Positions 17,625 to 25,947 of a DNA stretch of 64,000 nucleotides are shown piece by piece (positions within the stretch are counted from its first letter, which is position 1; the number at the start of each line of letters is the position of its first letter). Position numbers and translations under genes: made by a program. This DNA is from JACRBR01 sp964371355 (GTDB lineage Bacteria > Chloroflexota > Dehalococcoidia > DSTF01 > JACRBR01): contig CAYJMG010000016.1 of assembly GCA_964371355.1 (NCBI GenBank), forward strand, positions 34,890 to 98,889, given 5' to 3'. Below the pieces are notes generated by a model. That model had not been told where the DNA came from. It was given only the letters and a program-made list of their open reading frames with translations, and ran no database searches.

Positions 17625-20350
17625 TCCCCCTCAGCGTCCGCATGACGGGCTGGATGCGCTACCGCGAGGAGACCGTCGCCGACTTCACGGGTGGTGGCCT
17701 CATCGCCATCTGCGGCGAGAACGGCGCGGGCAAGTCGTCGATCTTCGACGCAATCACGTTCGCCCTCTATGGCCAGCACCGTCTCGGCAAGATGCAGGCG
17801 GCGCAGCTCATCTCCGAAGACCGCGACCGCCTCTCGGTCGAGTTCGAGTTCGAGGCCGGCGGCCAGCGCTACCTCGTCCGTCGCAGCCGCGGCCACAAGC
17901 AAGGCGAGCGCGACCAGAGCCTCTGGATCTGGGACGAGGCCACGTCCGACTGGGCCGCCGTGCCCGGCACCGAGAAGGAGGATGCGCTCGACCGCGCCAT
18001 CGCCCATATCGTCCGTCTCTCGCACGAGGCGTTCACCGCGTCGTTCCTCCTCCAGCAGGGCGAGTCCACGGCCTTCATCGACGCCGACCCGAAGCCCCGC
18101 TTCGACATCATCAGCAGCCTCATCGGCCTGAAGGAGTACGAACGCCTCGAGCGCGCCGCGCGCGACGCCACACGGACCGAGAAGGACCGCGTCGACTGGA
18201 TCGGCGAGAAGCTCGCCGAGATCGGAGACGTCGACGAGGCCGCTCTCACGGCCATGCGCGACGCTGTCGCCGGCGCAGCGAAGCGCGAGGCCGACGCCGC
18301 GTTCGTCGCACAGGCCGCGCGCGACATGCTCGCCGACGCGCAGCGCTACACGCGCCTCGCCGCCGAGATCGCAGAGCTTGACGCGAAGATCGCCGCGGAC
18401 GAGGGGCTCCTCGCCCAGCGGGAGCAGATTGTGCGCGACGCCGACCTGTTCGAGACGCTGTCCTCCGCGATCGACCGCGCGACGGAGGTGCAGCACGCGA
18501 TCGCCGACGCCTCGCGGGCCGAGGCCGCGGCGGAGGATGCGCGCAAGCGGGCCGCCGCGATCGACCTCGACGCGCTCGCCGCGGCTCACACGGTTGCAAA
18601 CGTCGCCGTCAAGGCCGCCGCGAACGCCCTCCAGTCGGCCGAGAAGGCCCGCGCCGCGACCCAGCAGGCCGAGCGCGAGGCGCACGACTTCGCGCAGCTC
18701 GCTGTTGCCGTCCTCCAGGGCCGCGCGCACGTCGCGTCGTTCGACGAGCGCATCAAGGAGATCGACGCCCAGCTCAAGAAGCTCTCCGCCGCGCGCGAGA
18801 AGCTCGACCGCGAGGCCACCGCCGCGAAGAAGGCGGCGGAGCAGTCCGAGGCTGCCCTCGATGCGGCGCGCAAGGACGGCGCTGCCTGGCGCGCCCGCGC
18901 CGACCAGCTCAAGCACGACCTCGCCGAGCGCAAGGCCGCCGCGAAGGAGGCGAAGTGCTCGCGCTGCGGCCAGCCCATCGACAAGGCCGCCTCGAAGAAG
19001 CAGATCGACGACCTCGCCGCGCAGCTCGCCGACGCGCAGTCGCACGCGACCGCCGCCACAGCCGCCGAAAACGCCGCCGTGAAAGCGCGCGCCGCCGCCG
19101 CGAAGGCCGCTGATCAGGCTGCCGCCGCCGTCGCCGATCACGCCGCAGAGGCTGGCCGCCTGGATGGTGAGCGCGGTGGTGCTGAACGGGCCCGAGCACA
19201 AGCCGCTACCGCGCTCGCCGAGCACGAAGCCCGCCTCGATGGCCGCCTGAAAGACGTGGCGACCGCTCAGAAGGCGCACGTCGCCGCGAGGGCGAGGCTC
19301 GAGGCCGCGTCCGCGGATCTCGACGCGACCCGCGCTTCCCACGAGGCCGTCCGCGAACGCGAGGAGGCCGCGCGCGCCGCCGTCGATGACGGCAAGCACC
19401 GCCGTGGCGAGCTCGATGCGACCGCCCGCGAACAGTCCGCCAACGCCGCCGGCCACCGCAAGCTCGCCGAGGCGACGGCCGCCGGTCTCGGCGAGTTGCG
19501 GGAGCAAGCCCTTGCCGACCCGGCCGCACTCCTCGCCGTGCTGCGCAAGAGTCAGAAGGATCTCGCCGACGCACCGAAGCGGAAGGCCGCACTCGAAAAG
19601 GCACAGCAAGAGCACACCGCGGCGACAGCCCAGCGCGACGCGAAGCAGCACGAGGCCGACCAGATCCCTGCCGCGCACCAGGTGGACGAAGCGCTCGCCC
19701 GCGAGGCGGCGCGCGAAGCCGACGCATCCGCCTCGGCCGCTCGCGCTGAGCACCAGGCCGCACAGCAGCGGCTCGCGAACGCCGAGGCGCTCGCCGGGCA
19801 GGTGGTCTCGCTACGAGACGACGCCGAGCGCGCGAAGGTCCGTCACCAGCGGCTGCGCAAGCTCACGACGCTGCTCGGCAAGAAGGGGCTGCAGGGCGTG
19901 CTGGTGTCCGGTGCGCTCACGACCATCACCAACAACGCCAACGCCTTCCTGCAGCGCCTCACCGGCGGCTCGTTGCAGCTCACGCTCGAGCGCGACGGCG
20001 ACGCGCTCGAGTTGAAGGCCATCGACCTCACGTGCATGCGCGAGGCGCGCAGCGCGAAGGCGCTCTCAGGCTCGCAGAAGTTCCGCTGCGCCGTTGCCAT
20101 CGCCTCCGGCATCGGCCAATACGCGGGCGCCGGCGGCATGCGTTCCATCGTCATCGACGAGGGCTTCGGGAGCCTCGACCTCGAGGGGCAGAAGCTGATG
20201 GTCGCCGAACTACAGCAGCTCGCCCAGCACATGGACAAGGTGATCGTGGTGTCGCACCTCGAGGCGTTCAGCGACCCGGTGAACTTCCCGGACCGCCTGC
20301 AGGTCACCCCCACACCCGGCGGCGCCTCCACCATCACGCGGGTCGGATAG
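17621..20350 (+). CDS. sbcC: Rad50/SbcC-type SMC-like ATPase
   Basis: SbcC is the ATPase that clamps DNA ends and controls SbcD. The 909-residue protein has Walker A GENGAGKSS (32-40) and two long Ala/Glu/Lys-rich coiled-coil arms. The zinc hook C-S-R-C (Cys446 and Cys449) is at the middle, and the ABC signature LSGSQKF begins at residue 815. Walker B VIDEGFG follows (Asp846, Glu847). The signature reads LSGSQ instead of LSGGQ/E, a mild variation. The ATG overlaps the sbcD stop (ATGA). Overall organisation and length fit a functional protein. Confidence 0.94.
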   Translation: MIPLSVRMTGWMRYREETVADFTGGGLIAICGENGAGKSSIFDAITFALYGQHRLGKMQAAQLISEDRDRLSVEFEFEAGGQRYLVRRSRGHKQGERDQSLWIWDEATSDWAAVPGTEKEDALDRAIAHIVRLSHEAFTASFLLQQGESTAFIDADPKPRFDIISSLIGLKEYERLERAARDATRTEKDRVDWIGEKLAEIGDVDEAALTAMRDAVAGAAKREADAAFVAQAARDMLADAQRYTRLAAEIAELDAKIAADEGLLAQREQIVRDADLFETLSSAIDRATEVQHAIADASRAEAAAEDARKRAAAIDLDALAAAHTVANVAVKAAANALQSAEKARAATQQAEREAHDFAQLAVAVLQGRAHVASFDERIKEIDAQLKKLSAAREKLDREATAAKKAAEQSEAALDAARKDGAAWRARADQLKHDLAERKAAAKEAKCSRCGQPIDKAASKKQIDDLAAQLADAQSHATAATAAENAAVKARAAAAKAADQAAAAVADHAAEAGRLDGERGGAERARAQAATALAEHEARLDGRLKDVATAQKAHVAARARLEAASADLDATRASHEAVREREEAARAAVDDGKHRRGELDATAREQSANAAGHRKLAEATAAGLGELREQALADPAALLAVLRKSQKDLADAPKRKAALEKAQQEHTAATAQRDAKQHEADQIPAAHQVDEALAREAAREADASASAARAEHQAAQQRLANAEALAGQVVSLRDDAERAKVRHQRLRKLTTLLGKKGLQGVLVSGALTTITNNANAFLQRLTGGSLQLTLERDGDALELKAIDLTCMREARSAKALSGSQKFRCAVAIASGIGQYAGAGGMRSIVIDEGFGSLDLEGQKLMVAELQQLAQHMDKVIVVSHLEAFSDPVNFPDRLQVTPTPGGASTITRVG

Positions 20351-20381
20351 GTGTAGGCGGCAACGCACCGCGCAATCCGAG

Positions 20382-20393
20382 TACAATGCCAGC
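20382..20393 (+). promoter_or_regulatory. -10 element for a leaderless antitoxin transcript
   Basis: TACAAT at 20382-20387 ends 6 nt before the ATG at 20394. No clear -35 is visible at the expected distance. Confidence 0.45.
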
Positions 20394-20705
20394 ATGAAAC
20401 AGCCGCGGCGAGTCCGGTGGGGCGACGACCGCGACATCGTGCGTGTCGTCCGCGATGTCGCCCAGGATGGCGAGCCCAGGGCCCTGGAGCGCGACGGCGA
20501 GACCGTTGCGGTTCTCCTCAGCCCAGAGGATTTCGCCGATCTCAACGCCGACGCTCACGCCTCGCCATGGGTCAACTACGATGCCGACCGCGCGCGCAAG
20601 GCTCTGGCCGCCGCCACGGGTGCTCTGAGCGGAGTGGATGCCGAAGCACTGCGCGCGGACGTGCGCGCACAAAGAGGCCAGGATTCGACTGGGCGACCGG
20701 CGTAG
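20394..20705 (+). CDS. Antitoxin of a PIN-domain toxin pair (Phd/VapB-like)
   Basis: The 103-residue protein has an N-terminal ARGININE-rich strand (QPRRVRWGDDRDIVRVVRDV) and the segment EPRALERDGETVAVLLSPEDF, where a Phd/YefM-type antitoxin has its hydrophobic strand and the conserved V-L-L/I-S-x-E-D-F. The C-terminal half is Ala/Arg-rich and probably wraps the toxin. It is followed 3 nt later by a PIN toxin gene. The -10 hexamer 6 nt upstream suggests a leaderless mRNA and probable autoregulation. Confidence 0.75.
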   Translation: MKQPRRVRWGDDRDIVRVVRDVAQDGEPRALERDGETVAVLLSPEDFADLNADAHASPWVNYDADRARKALAAATGALSGVDAEALRADVRAQRGQDSTGRPA

Positions 20706-20708
20706 TCC

Positions 20709-21110
20709 ATGCCTCACCTCATTGATACGGATTGGATGATCGACCGCCTTGATGGCCACGACACGGCGATCGCACTCCTCGATGAGCTGGCGAATGACGG
20801 GATCGCGATCAGCATCGTCACGTACATGGAGGTCTATCAGGGCGTCGTGCGGAGCGATCGCCCTGACGAGGCGGAGCGCAAATTTCACTCGCTTCTCGAA
20901 GGAATCCCCGTCTTGCCGCTTTCGCGCGCTGTGGCACGACGCTGCGCAAGCCTTCGACACGAGCTCAGGGCTGCGGGCAAGCGCGTGAATCAGCGAGCAC
21001 TCGACTTGATAATCGCCGCGACCGCGATCGAGTTCGACCTCTCGCTGGTAACGCGCAACGTAGATGATTACGCAGACGTCCCAGGTATCAACATCTACTC
21101 TCCAGCCTGA
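20709..21110 (+). CDS. VapC-like PIN-domain ribonuclease toxin
   Basis: The 133-residue PIN-domain protein keeps the acidic quartet expected for metal-dependent RNases: LIDTDWMI (Asp6), TYMEVYQG (Glu), RALDLIIAATA (Asp) and TRNVDDY (Asp). VapC toxins cleave tRNA or rRNA and are held inactive by the antitoxin encoded directly upstream. Size, order and spacing (3 nt) are standard for a chromosomal toxin-antitoxin pair. It closes the same-strand run that begins with nurA, but its own promoter makes it a separate unit. Confidence 0.87.
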   Translation: MPHLIDTDWMIDRLDGHDTAIALLDELANDGIAISIVTYMEVYQGVVRSDRPDEAERKFHSLLEGIPVLPLSRAVARRCASLRHELRAAGKRVNQRALDLIIAATAIEFDLSLVTRNVDDYADVPGINIYSPA

Positions 21111-21142
21111 AGCAGATAGCGCAGCAGGACGTTCAGCGCCGC

Positions 21143-21859
21143 CTAGCGCGTCGCCGCCACCGTCCCCACCCGGAACTCGTCCGCCAGCGCGCGCGGAGAG
21201 CGCAGCACGCACGTGAACATCGGCGTGTCGCGGAGCGTGTACTCGCTCGCCCGCGTGTAGCGCAGGTCGTGCACCAGGTCCAGGAACTCCGCCGGGTCGT
21301 CGCCTTCGAACGCCACCACGAACTCCTGATCGTCGATGCCGTAGCTGTAACTCGTGTTGATGCGGATCTTCGGGTACTTGTGCCCGACGGCCACGTGCTC
21401 GCGCATCAGCTTGCCGCGCTCCTCCGCCGCCAGCATGTACCACGCCCGCGTCTTCACCATCGGGTAGACGAAGACGTACGGCGCGCCACCGGGGTACGCG
21501 CGCAGCGCCTCGCGCGCCGGATCGGTTTCCTTCCGCGCGTACGGCGACGGCTTCGTCATCGAGATGAAGTTGTGGGTCAGCGCCAGGTGGTCGCCGGCCG
21601 CGCACGACCGTATCCGCCGCTCCAGCTCCTGGAACGGCCCCACGCCCTCCGTCGTCTTCAGCCACACCGCGAAGTCCGCGTCCGCCCGCAGCCCCACCAG
21701 GCTGTAGCAGAGCTGCCACGGCGCTACCGGCTCCTCCAGCACCGCCGCCAACTCGTCCAGCGCCCTCGACCGGCTGCCCGCGTCCAGCGCTCGCCAGCTC
21801 TCCGTGAACCGGTAGAACGCCCACCGGAAGTACTCGCGCGCCTCGTGCTCCTCAGGCAT
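21143..21859 (-). CDS. hemQ: Coproheme decarboxylase (HemQ, chlorite dismutase-like)
   Basis: HemQ converts Fe-coproporphyrin III to heme b in the coproporphyrin-dependent pathway. The 238-residue protein has an N-terminal ferredoxin-like half and the diagnostic PYVFVYPMVKTRAWYML (around 126-142), RGKLMREHVAVGHKYPKIR and NTSYSYGIDDQEFVVAFE. The conserved Tyr of YPMVK fits the radical tyrosine and the His of HKYP the heme-ligand region. The start lies 8 bp inside the 3' end of the AhbA/B-like gene, so they are coupled. It lacks the distal Arg context that would suggest chlorite dismutase activity, as far as visible. Confidence 0.9.
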   Translation of the reverse strand: MPEEHEAREYFRWAFYRFTESWRALDAGSRSRALDELAAVLEEPVAPWQLCYSLVGLRADADFAVWLKTTEGVGPFQELERRIRSCAAGDHLALTHNFISMTKPSPYARKETDPAREALRAYPGGAPYVFVYPMVKTRAWYMLAAEERGKLMREHVAVGHKYPKIRINTSYSYGIDDQEFVVAFEGDDPAEFLDLVHDLRYTRASEYTLRDTPMFTCVLRSPRALADEFRVGTVAATR

Positions 21860-22931
21860 GTGCCACCTCCGCGGCCGTGGCGTCCGGCGTCACGTGCTGC
21901 CGCTCCCACTCGTCGAACGCCGGCGTGAAGTACGCCAGCCGCACCTTCTTGTACTCCGTCGTGCTGTACAGCACGGCGTAGTCGCGCAGACTGTGGCGCG
22001 CCGCCAGCTCCGTCACGAACTCCTCGCACTCCCCCTTCTTTCGTGCGTGGATCATCGTGAACAGGTTGTAGCGCCAGTCCTCGTACTTCGGCCGTTGGTA
22101 GCAGTGGCTGATTGACGTGTAGCCCGCCATCGTCGCGCCGATGCGCAGGATGTCATCCTCCCGCACATCCCACACCGCCATCCCGTTAGCCCCGAATCCG
22201 GCCTTGCGATGCCGCAGGATCGCCGCGAACCGCCGCAGGTATCCGCGCCGCTGCAGGCCCTCCAGCTCCTCGATGAGGCGCCCGACGCTCACGCCCAGCT
22301 CGCGCGCCGGCGCAGCGAACGGGTCCGGCGCAAGCGCCAGGTCGCCCTGCACCGCGCGGATCACGTCGATGTCGCGCGGAGTGAGCGTGTGCCGGGCCGC
22401 CGTCTCGCGGCGCTCGTGCGTGTACTGCGGGTCGGAGCGGTGGTCCATCGCCCGCTCGCCTGTCATGTCCAGCGTCACGCCGATCTTGAACAGCCGCAGC
22501 GTCGGCAGCATCCGCGTCGACTCGGCCCCGGCCAGCCGGTGCAGCGCGTCGACGTGCGCCTGCAGGTCCGCGCCCGGCGGCACCGCGATGGTGAACCATA
22601 TGTTGAAGTCGTGTGTCCGGCGATAGTTGTGGCTCACGCCCGGATGCGCGTTGACGACCTCTGCCGCCTGCGCCAACCACTCCTCAGCGACGCGCATCGC
22701 CACCAGCGACGACGAGTACCCCAGCGCCTTCGTGTCGAAGATCGGGCTCACCTGCCGCAGTACGCCCGACTCGCGCATCGCCGCCAGCCGGTCGATCACC
22801 TCGGCGGCGTTGACCCCGACGCGCCCGCCCAGATCGACGAACGGCTCCCGCACCAGCGGAAACCGGTCCTGCATCTCGTTCAGCAACCCCTGGTCGACCG
22901 CGTCCATCTCGCCCTGCACCCGCGTCACCAT
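21852..22931 (-). CDS. Fused AhbA/AhbB-like siroheme decarboxylase (AsnC-fold)
   Basis: The 359-residue protein consists of two AsnC/Lrp-type units: HTH plus RAM domain in residues about 1-160 and again 180-345. Each has a signature seen in siroheme decarboxylases (AhbA/AhbB, NirD/L/G/H). The first unit has GVSHNYRRTHDFNIWFTI and the second SISHCYQRPKYEDWRYNLFTMIHARKKGE. AhbA and AhbB together remove two acetate carboxyls from siroheme. Here both halves seem joined in one polypeptide, and its 3' end overlaps hemQ. Annotation as a plain Lrp regulator is the alternative, but the overlap with hemQ argues for a heme-pathway role. Confidence 0.72.
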   Translation of the reverse strand: MVTRVQGEMDAVDQGLLNEMQDRFPLVREPFVDLGGRVGVNAAEVIDRLAAMRESGVLRQVSPIFDTKALGYSSSLVAMRVAEEWLAQAAEVVNAHPGVSHNYRRTHDFNIWFTIAVPPGADLQAHVDALHRLAGAESTRMLPTLRLFKIGVTLDMTGERAMDHRSDPQYTHERRETAARHTLTPRDIDVIRAVQGDLALAPDPFAAPARELGVSVGRLIEELEGLQRRGYLRRFAAILRHRKAGFGANGMAVWDVREDDILRIGATMAGYTSISHCYQRPKYEDWRYNLFTMIHARKKGECEEFVTELAARHSLRDYAVLYSTTEYKKVRLAYFTPAFDEWERQHVTPDATAAEVAHA

Positions 22932-23016
22932 CCGTCACGCCCCTCTGCCCTGTTGCTAGCCGTTGTCCCGGGCCCGCATCCTGGCCCCAACCCTTCGTGT
23001 TCCATCGTGGATCTTC

Positions 23017-24021
23017 TCAGCGCGCCACCGCGTTCTCCAGCTCGCGCTCCAGTCCGAAGTTCGTCTCGTAGAGGACCTGCACGCGCGCCAGCTCCTCCGC
23101 CGTAAGGTCGGCGACCTCCGCCGCTCCCGCGAACTCCCGTAGCTGCTCGCGGTCGTAGATGTTCGGCAGCGTCGAGCACACCGCCGGCTCGGCGAGGATC
23201 CACTTCAGCGCGATCTGCCCCAGCGTGGCCCCGGGGCGCGCGTCCGTCAGGAATCGGATCTGCTCGATCTTCTTCAGTCCGTTGACGAGCCAGGACTTCG
23301 GCCGATGCCGGCGGTGGTCGTTCGGGCCGAAGACCGTGTCCTCTGTGTACTTCCCCTCCAGCATGCCGCTGCTGTGCGGCACGCGGGTGATCACGCCGGT
23401 GCCGCGCTCACGGCAGGCCCCGATCTGCGCCCGCCCGGGATCTTGCTCCAGCAGGTTGAAGATGATCTGCATCCCGGCGATGTCGCGTTCCCGCGCGGCG
23501 CGCACGCCCTCCGCCTCCCACCCGATGGCCGGGCCCAGCGCCACGCCATAGCTGCGGATCTTCCCCTCGCGCACCAGGCCGTCCAGGCACGCGAACGTCT
23601 CGTCGCTCGAGATCGCGTCCATCTTCGGATTGTGGAGCTGGTAGAAGTCGATGCGGTCGCGCTTGAGGCGCCGCAGGCTCTCCTCGCACGCGCGGCGGAT
23701 GAACGCCGGGCTGAAGTCCTGCGGGATCTCTTGCTGCCCGCGCCGCGCGTCGCCGTGTGTGTAGAAGTCGTACCCGCCTTTGGTCGCGATCACGACCTCC
23801 GGGTCGTTCCCAAACGCGGCGCCCAGCTGCTCCTCCGACCGCCCGTTGCCGTAGCTGTCGGACGCGTCGAAGAACGTGATCCCCAGGTCGCGCGCCTCAC
23901 GCAGCAGCGCGACCGCATCGTCGTCTGTGTACTCGCCCCACCAGCCCGTGCTCGTCGTCCACACGCCGAAGCCCACCACGGATACGTCGATGTCCGTCGG
24001 GCCCAGCTTCCGGTACTCCAC
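23017..24021 (-). CDS. Aldo/keto reductase (first copy)
   Basis: The 334-residue NAD(P)H-dependent oxidoreductase has the TIM-barrel pattern. The N-terminal EYRKLGPTDIDVSVVGFGVW is followed by FFDASDSYGNGRSEEQLG, with the catalytic Asp and Tyr, then VVIATKGGYDFYT with the Lys and DFYQLHNPKMD with the His. The GTG at 24021 is chosen because GGAGGG precedes it; the longer frame has a 32-residue proline/arginine extension. A similar gene lies at 26961. The substrate cannot be inferred. Confidence 0.87.
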   Translation of the reverse strand: MEYRKLGPTDIDVSVVGFGVWTTSTGWWGEYTDDDAVALLREARDLGITFFDASDSYGNGRSEEQLGAAFGNDPEVVIATKGGYDFYTHGDARRGQQEIPQDFSPAFIRRACEESLRRLKRDRIDFYQLHNPKMDAISSDETFACLDGLVREGKIRSYGVALGPAIGWEAEGVRAARERDIAGMQIIFNLLEQDPGRAQIGACRERGTGVITRVPHSSGMLEGKYTEDTVFGPNDHRRHRPKSWLVNGLKKIEQIRFLTDARPGATLGQIALKWILAEPAVCSTLPNIYDREQLREFAGAAEVADLTAEELARVQVLYETNFGLERELENAVAR

Positions 24022-24056
24022 GCTTCCCTCCTCGGCACGCCTCGCGCGCGCACAGA

Positions 24057-24080
24057 ACGGGCCGCCTGGCGACGGCCCGT
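24057..24080. other. Hairpin upstream of the first aldo/keto reductase
   Basis: ACGGGCCG (24057-24064) and CGGCCCGT (24073-24080) form an 8-bp stem with an 8-nt loop. It lies 35 nt before the minus-strand start codon, so it would be in the leader of the leftward transcript. I do not recognise a riboswitch. Confidence 0.35.
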
Positions 24081-24213
24081 CACCCTCAGGAGTACCCTTG
24101 TGGAATCCGGCGGGCAATCGCTGGCGCCGGAAATGCGCGGATTACCCGGTTCCGATTCGCGCGATTTGCGCGTTTTGGCAAAGCGCCTTCCGCCGTACAC
24201 TGCCCGCCACGAG

Positions 24214-25047
24214 GTGCCGCCAGTGCCCGCGACCAAGTCACGAAGCATCGCACGCCCGGATCCGCTTCGAAAGCGGAAGAAGGATCCCGTCCAGGAGAAG
24301 TGGGCGAAGGAGTACACCCGCGCGCTCGTCGTCACGGCCCATCCCGACGACGCCGAGTTCCTTTGCGGCGGCACCATCGCGCTTCTCTGCGACCTCGGCC
24401 TCGAAGTCACGCTCTGCGTCGCCACGTCCGGCGACAAGGGCACGCGCGACTTCTCCATCCGCCAGCAGGAACTGGCGGCGACGCGCGAGGCGGAGACCCG
24501 CGCCGCCTGCCGCGTCCTGGGCGTGAAGCACACGATCTTCTGGGGCATGCCCGACGGCTTCCTCGAAGAGGGCAACGAGCTGCGCGGCATGGTCGTCCGC
24601 CTCATCCGCACGCTCCGGCCCGACCTCATGATCTCCTGGGACGGCTTTCGCGCGTCCTTCAACCACACCGACCACCGCGTGATTGGCCGCGCCGTACGCG
24701 ACGCCCTCTATCCCGCCGCCCACGACCCGCACTACTACGCCGAGCTGGCCGCGGAGGGCATCGGGCCGCACCGCACCGCCGAGCTGCTCATGGCCGGCGC
24801 CCAGGATCCCGACTATCACGTCGACGTGGAGCCCTACCTCGACCGCAAAGCCGGGGCCATCACCTGTCACGCCAGCCAGGTCGAGAACCGCACGAAGGAC
24901 GAGATCCTGAACACGTGGCTCCAGGCCGGCAAGCGCAACCGCGACCGCCGCAAGCAGACCGGCTTCGACCACGCCGAGTCCTTCCGCCGCATCGAGTTCC
25001 GCCGTCCGCCCGGAGCCCCCGGCACCCCGCCTGCTCGCACACGCTAG
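24214..25047 (+). CDS. PIG-L family deacetylase
   Basis: The 277-residue protein has the PIG-L/LmbE metal site TAHPDDAEFLCGGT near residues 33-46, with the AHPDD signature, and a second zinc histidine in FNHTDHRVIGRA. These zinc enzymes remove N-acetyl groups from sugars such as GlcNAc-inositol, as in MshB. Starts at 24214 and 24223 (both GTG) are possible; the region before is in the same open frame but overlaps the divergent gene, so I favour 24214. A MshA-like glycosyltransferase gene is 16 kb away, so a shared pathway is only speculation. Confidence 0.82.
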   Translation: MPPVPATKSRSIARPDPLRKRKKDPVQEKWAKEYTRALVVTAHPDDAEFLCGGTIALLCDLGLEVTLCVATSGDKGTRDFSIRQQELAATREAETRAACRVLGVKHTIFWGMPDGFLEEGNELRGMVVRLIRTLRPDLMISWDGFRASFNHTDHRVIGRAVRDALYPAAHDPHYYAELAAEGIGPHRTAELLMAGAQDPDYHVDVEPYLDRKAGAITCHASQVENRTKDEILNTWLQAGKRNRDRRKQTGFDHAESFRRIEFRRPPGAPGTPPARTR

Positions 25048-25116
25048 TCACCATCCCGAGGGCTGCGCTCGCGGTCCCCCGATTTCGCGAGTACGTTTGG
25101 ACTTGGAACCTAACCC

Positions 25117-25827
25117 CTAACCCGCGTCCGGCACCAGGTTCTGCCCCTCCCGCCGCCACCCCGGCGGCAGGCGCTTGGCCACCAACGACGCCCGCGCGAT
25201 CGGCGGGTACAGCCACGGCCGCAGCCGCGCCGGCTCCGCGATGTCGAATCCGCTGCGCTCCGCCAGCGACATCAGGCTCTTCTCGCTCGCGATGCGAGTG
25301 CCGCCGCCGTATCCGCGCAGCCACAGCCGCTGCCACCACGCCAGCTTTCCCTCCGCCGGCGCCAGATCCCACACCAGGCAGTTCGCACCCGGCTTCAGCA
25401 CACGCGCGATCTCCCGCAGCGCGGCCTGCGCGCCGCGCACGTCCAGGAACCGCAGCAAGTCGGCGCAGAACGCGACGTCGAAGGCCTCGTCCCGAAACGG
25501 CAGCGCCGCCGGGTCCGATACGATCGCGCTCAACGGCCGCGCCGCGTCCTGGAACGCGCGTTCGGCCCGGCGCGCCAGCGCAGCCACCGGCTCCACGCCC
25601 GCCGCCGAGTGCGTCACGAACTTGATCTGCTGGTCGAACAGCAGCAACCGGCTCCCGGCCGCGCACCCCACGTCCAGCACCCGCCAGTCCGCCTGGACCA
25701 GCATCTCGCGCGCGACGTTATGCGCCCCCGTCCCCGACAGCACCTGCCCCGGCACCGACAGCATCCGCCGCCGCCACCACGACCCCGCCATCTGCCGTTC
25801 CCGCACCGCGACCTGTTCCGGCGTCAT
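25117..25827 (-). CDS. Class I SAM-dependent methyltransferase
   Basis: The 236-residue protein has the Rossmann motif I VLDVGCAAGSRLL near residues 52-64. An acidic motif (GVEPVAALARR) follows, with motif II/III features FDVAFCADLLRFLDVRGAQAALREIARVLKPGANCLVWD. This is the methyltransferase 11/UbiE-like group acting on small molecules or lipids; the substrate is unknown. The ATG at 25827 is preceded by a TAGGCT hexamer 7 nt upstream, compatible with a leaderless start. The stop codon lies within a short heptamer-like CCTAACC stretch. Confidence 0.8.
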   Translation of the reverse strand: MTPEQVAVRERQMAGSWWRRRMLSVPGQVLSGTGAHNVAREMLVQADWRVLDVGCAAGSRLLLFDQQIKFVTHSAAGVEPVAALARRAERAFQDAARPLSAIVSDPAALPFRDEAFDVAFCADLLRFLDVRGAQAALREIARVLKPGANCLVWDLAPAEGKLAWWQRLWLRGYGGGTRIASEKSLMSLAERSGFDIAEPARLRPWLYPPIARASLVAKRLPPGWRREGQNLVPDAG

Positions 25828-25947
25828 CGCCAGAAGCCTAGCTGCGCGACGTTCGTGCCGATAGGCGCATCGATCCCATACGGACGGGTCTTTAGAGCTG
25901 TCACCGCACGCTCGGTGACGCACCCATATGTTGCGGGCACAGGACCG

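Noticed and set aside
17525..19753. A 742-codon open frame antisense to sbcC
   Set aside because: Low-complexity Gly/Arg/Val-rich product in the antisense frame of a coiled-coil gene; no motifs.
21852..22931. Annotation as plain Lrp/AsnC transcription regulator
   Set aside because: Two tandem units with siroheme-decarboxylase-like SHxYxR signatures and overlap with hemQ favour an enzyme, though a regulator cannot be excluded.
24057..24080. Hairpin considered as riboswitch
   Set aside because: Only a single stem of 8 bp without conserved core of a known class.
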